Source of the DNA: JAWXCE01 sp034440495
GTDB lineage: Bacteria; Pseudomonadota; Alphaproteobacteria; Rhizobiales; Rhodomicrobiaceae
NCBI GenBank assembly: GCA_034440495.1
Contig: JAWXCE010000062.1
Coordinates: forward strand, 33,008-97,007
Reading direction: 5' to 3'
DNA: 64,000 nucleotides
The translations under genes and the position numbers were made by a program. Below the pieces are notes generated by a model. The model saw only the letters and a list, made by a program, of their open reading frames with translations. It was not told the origin of the DNA and made no database searches. This document shows positions 60,416 through 64,000 of the stretch, piece by piece (the stretch's first letter is position 1; each line of letters starts with the position of its first letter).

Positions 60416-63400
60416 ATGTCCATAGATGCTCTCAGAACCAATTCACCATCTGTGGACCCTACCCTAGTGTCTTATGGCGCCGTGGATGATTTCAATAACT
60501 TTCTGAGTACGCAGCAGATCTTAGCGGGAAACTCAAATCCAAACCCGCTGCAACCTGATGTTTGGGCTTATGGTGTCGGAACTGGTGCCGCCGTTCCCGC
60601 CCAATTTAAGGGCGGTGTTTTCATCCTTTCGCCCTCGGGCAATCCCCTTGATTTTTCATCTGCGGATGATGGGAAGTCCAACACCATCTTTGCGGCCAAG
60701 CCGGTGACTTTTGGCAGCATAAACCAAACTATTCGTAACTTCAGCCTCAGGGGAGGGTATGGAGGCGGCGGTGTTGCGACCTGGAAGCCTGACAATAACT
60801 ACTGGGAAGCAGGGCCCGGAGTAAGCGCCGTCCTAAATGTGGGCGTTCCGGTAATGGTCTGGTTCAACATTCGAGGCGGACTTCCAAACGACTTTACCGG
60901 TACTGTGAGCTCCAATGTTGGCATCGCTGTCGCCGTGGATCAAGTGGCGGCAAGAGGTTTGGCCGGTCTAGCACTAATTTCGGCAGCTATACCCACGCCA
61001 CCTACCCAGGGAGCTGCGGCTGGATTAGGAACGGCGGCTGGCGCCTTGACCGCGACGGGACAGGGCGCGAACCTTTTTGTCGGCGGCGGATATCGTGTAG
61101 AAATGCGCTTTACGGGCGGAAATCTGAACGGAATTTTTTATAAGGGTCAGAAGATTCTGGATTTTGATCAGTTTGTTCGGGATGCAGCACAGTCGACAAG
61201 AGATCGCTACAGACCTCCGGTTATTCCGAACCGAGGAATTCCAGCGATCGCAGACTACAACTACACGTCACAACTCGTTTTTGGAACGAGTCCGTGGGAT
61301 TTGGCGCGGACTTCCGGCGGTCTAAATCAGGGCAATGGCGCCATCGCGGTTGCGAATGCGTGGAGTTCCGTCATCCGGGAATACGGATTTGCCCGTCTCG
61401 GACAGCTTCCCAGTGATGTTGCCGGAATCGTCCTGACAGGTCCAAACAACATGGCCGATGCCGGGAAAGCCGTGAATGCGATTTTAAGTTTGGTTGGCCA
61501 ACAAGAAGCCAGCCAAATCTTAAATCGTCTACAAAATCCGTATAATCTGGATTTTGGAGTTTTTGGCGTGAAATTAGCCAATGAACTGTTTCCAGGGCTT
61601 CGGCCTGGAGATTACCAGTTTGTCCGAAACGCATTTGAAGGCCGCTACCGCTACATCCTTGATAATCCCCGAGCTCTTTTGGACGATCCTGTACTGGTTG
61701 CTTCAGCGGGTAAGCTTTATGGCATACTAGGCATCAAGAAAGGGGATAACCCGGAACTTGATAAGGTTATCGAGTTAGCCGAAGCGAAAGCCCAAGGTCA
61801 GCCGCTGCCTGATCAGATTGCCGCAGTACTTAAAGATGTATCGACCTACCTTGGCTGGATTCAAAGCATTGTCTCCAAGATCGATCCCGCGATCGGTTCC
61901 GGAATAGGCAAGGCTGTAACCCTTGCGAATACTGGTAATCTTTTGCTTGAGGCGTTCAGCGGCAATCCGAATGTCTCATCGGGCAAGCTGGACGACGCTG
62001 CATTGGCGCTTTTCAATGCAGCTGCTGCATTCTCCCCCGAGATCGCTCGAATCGCGCCTTATGTGAACACAGGCAAGCAGGCCCTCGATGTAATCACAGG
62101 ACTGTCAAGCGGGGCCCTGACCGGCCCCGCAGCGGGTGCAAGCATCTCCTCGCTCGCTGCAAGTTTAACCGGGATCCTTGGGGCACCGAGAGAGTTAACC
62201 CTAGCACTTGAAGCCGCGGCGTTGGCTTTCCGGGGCGTTTCGCTGTTCGCCGCGGGTGCGGTCGCGGGACTGGTGCCGGTTATCGGCTGGGCGGTTAGCG
62301 TCGTAACGTTCATTATTGGCCTGTTCGCAGGCAATAAGGAGCACTGGTCGAATTGGCAGTCCATTCTAAACCAAGTCAGCGTAGATGGCGGGCAAAACCC
62401 GATCACGGGCCAAGTCCTCACAAACGACACGGTCGATCAGAAGACATCGGACAAGGATCGCAACCGGGTGCGTTATAACGGGCAGGCTAGCGAAGCGCCA
62501 ATCCAGAGCGTCGGCTACTCGATCCGGCCGGAGACGACATTCGTCAACGCCGCAAATGGACGCTACAACATTGCTTCAATGTCGAGTGTGGACTGGGACG
62601 GCGCAGATCAAGGGCCGGTACGCGATCTTCGTAACGCCAACCGAATTACTATTGTCATTGACGGGCAGCAGCATACGCTTTCATCGCGCGGAACCGATGA
62701 CAGTTCGGGCGAGCGCCTCTGGAACGGATCCGATGGCAATGACGGCTGGATTACAATTAGTGAAGGCCAGCTTGCGCCGCAAACGGAGGTGGCGACAGGT
62801 AATTATATCCTCGATCTTAATGTAACGTTCGCCTCCATTAATCCGGACGTTAAAGCAGTCGGCAAGAGCCAGAGTTCCACGATCTCTGCCGATCAGGCGG
62901 CTCAACTACGCGCCACGTTTGGCGTTGACGCGGGTACAATCGGCGGTGCCGACGGCCGCATTGCAAGCCTTAAGCCGTTCATCGCCCAAATGGGAGAAGT
63001 CCGCTGGGAAACCGATCACACGACGCCTAACGTTTACACTTATGACGATTTCAACGCCGACGGCGTGCCAGACCTTATGCGTCAGGGCATCCTGGATGGC
63101 TTGCGTGTAGACAATGACGGCAAGTTCGAGGTGTTTATCAACACTGCGATCGGATCACCGCAGTTTTCCTATACCGCAAAGAGCCAGGAACAGGCTTATG
63201 CCGTGGGGTCACGTGCAACGGTTCTCATGCTCTATCTCGCCAGCCACCCCGAGCTTTACGATCTTTACCTCAGCCAGCCCCAGGCTCATGCCGCCGGCAA
63301 CATCACGCCCCTTTATGAATGGGCGCAAAGTAACGGCGTGATGGCTAAGCTTGATCAAATTCTAGCGCTCGCCGGTCCGCCTCAAGGTGCAACGCTTGCC

Positions 63401-64000
63401 GATCAACTCCAAAATATGGTGGACAGGGGGGCCCAGATCGCATCCCTTAAAAAGGAGCTCGGTATCAGCGTCGATCCTGCCCACCTTGACACCTATCCCG
63501 ACCTCGCCGCCGCCTTCAAACACAATACCCTGCAACTGCTTAACCATTACATCCAGTATGGCAACAGCGAGGGCCGCGCCGTAAATGAGAGCGGACAAAT
63601 GCTGATGCGCTGGCAGCCGCGCGCGGATGGCTGGGGTAACGCACAATCCCTGGCCTACATCGCCTCCTATGGGGATCTCATGGATGCGATTGGCGCGAAC
63701 GCCGATGTGGGCCGCGCCCACTGGAGCAATCACGGTCGTTGGGAAAACCGGGGTATCACTTTCAGTGTGGACGGCTATCTTGCCAGCCGGCCAGACGTAC
63801 GAGCGGCAGCGATCGCGCAGTTAACCCTGCCAGGAACTGTTTCAAGCGGTGGCGGGGAGGACAGCGACAGCCGCGCTTATGTTATCGTTCCCACCGGTGA
63901 CGGCGGCAGCGCCCGGCTTTATTCGCGCGGCACGGACGAGAACTCGGGCGAGGCTGTCTGGGCCGGATCCGACGGCAATGATGGCTGGATCAGTATGACC
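60416..64000 (+). CDS. Giant repeat-containing protein, probably secreted, cut by window end
   Basis: It opens with ATG at 60416 behind AGGAGG and stays open to the right edge (1195 codons seen). There is no N-terminal signal peptide. Visible parts: an N-terminal beta-rich region with GGYGGGG and FTGGNLNG; a helical region (about 290-560); a hydrophobic hairpin around 615-645 (VSLFAAGAVAGLVPVIGWAV); and the repeated SRGTD..SGE..W.GSDGNDGWI motif at about 755-778 and 1168-1192. A DFNADGVPDL calcium-loop-like site lies near 877, and repeat units of the style YxDLxxAF...HYxxxGxxEGR at about 1024-1056, 1080-1112 and 1120. Lack of a signal peptide and these repeats suggest a type I-secreted surface protein (inference). 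Confidence 0.8.
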   Translation, partial: MSIDALRTNSPSVDPTLVSYGAVDDFNNFLSTQQILAGNSNPNPLQPDVWAYGVGTGAAVPAQFKGGVFILSPSGNPLDFSSADDGKSNTIFAAKPVTFGSINQTIRNFSLRGGYGGGGVATWKPDNNYWEAGPGVSAVLNVGVPVMVWFNIRGGLPNDFTGTVSSNVGIAVAVDQVAARGLAGLALISAAIPTPPTQGAAAGLGTAAGALTATGQGANLFVGGGYRVEMRFTGGNLNGIFYKGQKILDFDQFVRDAAQSTRDRYRPPVIPNRGIPAIADYNYTSQLVFGTSPWDLARTSGGLNQGNGAIAVANAWSSVIREYGFARLGQLPSDVAGIVLTGPNNMADAGKAVNAILSLVGQQEASQILNRLQNPYNLDFGVFGVKLANELFPGLRPGDYQFVRNAFEGRYRYILDNPRALLDDPVLVASAGKLYGILGIKKGDNPELDKVIELAEAKAQGQPLPDQIAAVLKDVSTYLGWIQSIVSKIDPAIGSGIGKAVTLANTGNLLLEAFSGNPNVSSGKLDDAALALFNAAAAFSPEIARIAPYVNTGKQALDVITGLSSGALTGPAAGASISSLAASLTGILGAPRELTLALEAAALAFRGVSLFAAGAVAGLVPVIGWAVSVVTFIIGLFAGNKEHWSNWQSILNQVSVDGGQNPITGQVLTNDTVDQKTSDKDRNRVRYNGQASEAPIQSVGYSIRPETTFVNAANGRYNIASMSSVDWDGADQGPVRDLRNANRITIVIDGQQHTLSSRGTDDSSGERLWNGSDGNDGWITISEGQLAPQTEVATGNYILDLNVTFASINPDVKAVGKSQSSTISADQAAQLRATFGVDAGTIGGADGRIASLKPFIAQMGEVRWETDHTTPNVYTYDDFNADGVPDLMRQGILDGLRVDNDGKFEVFINTAIGSPQFSYTAKSQEQAYAVGSRATVLMLYLASHPELYDLYLSQPQAHAAGNITPLYEWAQSNGVMAKLDQILALAGPPQGATLADQLQNMVDRGAQIASLKKELGISVDPAHLDTYPDLAAAFKHNTLQLLNHYIQYGNSEGRAVNESGQMLMRWQPRADGWGNAQSLAYIASYGDLMDAIGANADVGRAHWSNHGRWENRGITFSVDGYLASRPDVRAAAIAQLTLPGTVSSGGGEDSDSRAYVIVPTGDGGSARLYSRGTDENSGEAVWAGSDGNDGWISMT

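Overview
The window looks like chromosomal DNA of an alphaproteobacterium, most likely of the order Hyphomicrobiales (inference). Pointers are the tig-clpP-clpX-lon block, a nuoABCDEF gene order, the cysK/sseA/metC sulfur cluster, Omp31/Omp25-like beta-barrels, and small families common in that order (DUF1236, DUF2293, DUF3309-like). Intermediate to high GC, a complete NAD-dependent formate dehydrogenase operon beside a molybdate importer, a second molybdopterin formate-dehydrogenase-like enzyme and an aldehyde dehydrogenase suggest a formate-using or methylotrophic lifestyle.

Layout. 1-5.4 kb: aldehyde dehydrogenase (cut by the edge), a DUF2293 protein, a secreted caspase-like protein with a frameshifted OmpA-like partner, and an AI-2E/PerM permease. 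5.5-15 kb: complex I genes nuoA-F on the minus strand, with unrelated genes set between them (DHCW cupin, small membrane proteins, a methyltransferase, a family 8 glycosyltransferase, a TauE/SafE exporter). nuoG-N are not here. 15-19 kb: two low-complexity secreted proteins, tRNA-Asp and tRNA-Val, and two outer-membrane beta-barrels. 19-25.4 kb: lon, clpX, clpP and tig. 25.6-28.6 kb: a YkgB-like membrane protein and an FdhF/YdeP-type oxidoreductase, then tRNA-Leu. 29-32 kb: a secreted protein and a large orphan protein. 32-37.4 kb: sulfur amino acid genes (cysK, sseA, metC) with an LrgAB pair. 37.5-40 kb: a transglutaminase-like protein and a group of very small membrane proteins.

40.2-49.9 kb is a coherent formate/molybdenum block: a LysR regulator, fdsGBAD and modABC-modE. 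Formate is oxidised to CO2 with NAD+ by a molybdenum enzyme, and its metal importer lies directly downstream. 50.1-60 kb is a copper/silver efflux island (CusB- and CusA-like proteins, a CusF-like chaperone, a DUF411 protein, a His-rich protein, HupE/UreJ and a membrane anchor protein). It also carries decayed genes: an MFS permease with an internal deletion, an SCO1/SenC remnant and a MerR regulator without its DNA-binding domain. From 60,416 to the right edge runs one very large ORF for a repeat-containing, probably surface or secreted protein.

Two sequence-wide points matter to the reader. Several otherwise well-conserved genes are split by single-base indels, nearly all in homopolymer runs, which looks more like assembly error than gene decay. 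Two low-complexity small proteins are instead cut by in-frame stops, with reading continuing in the same frame.
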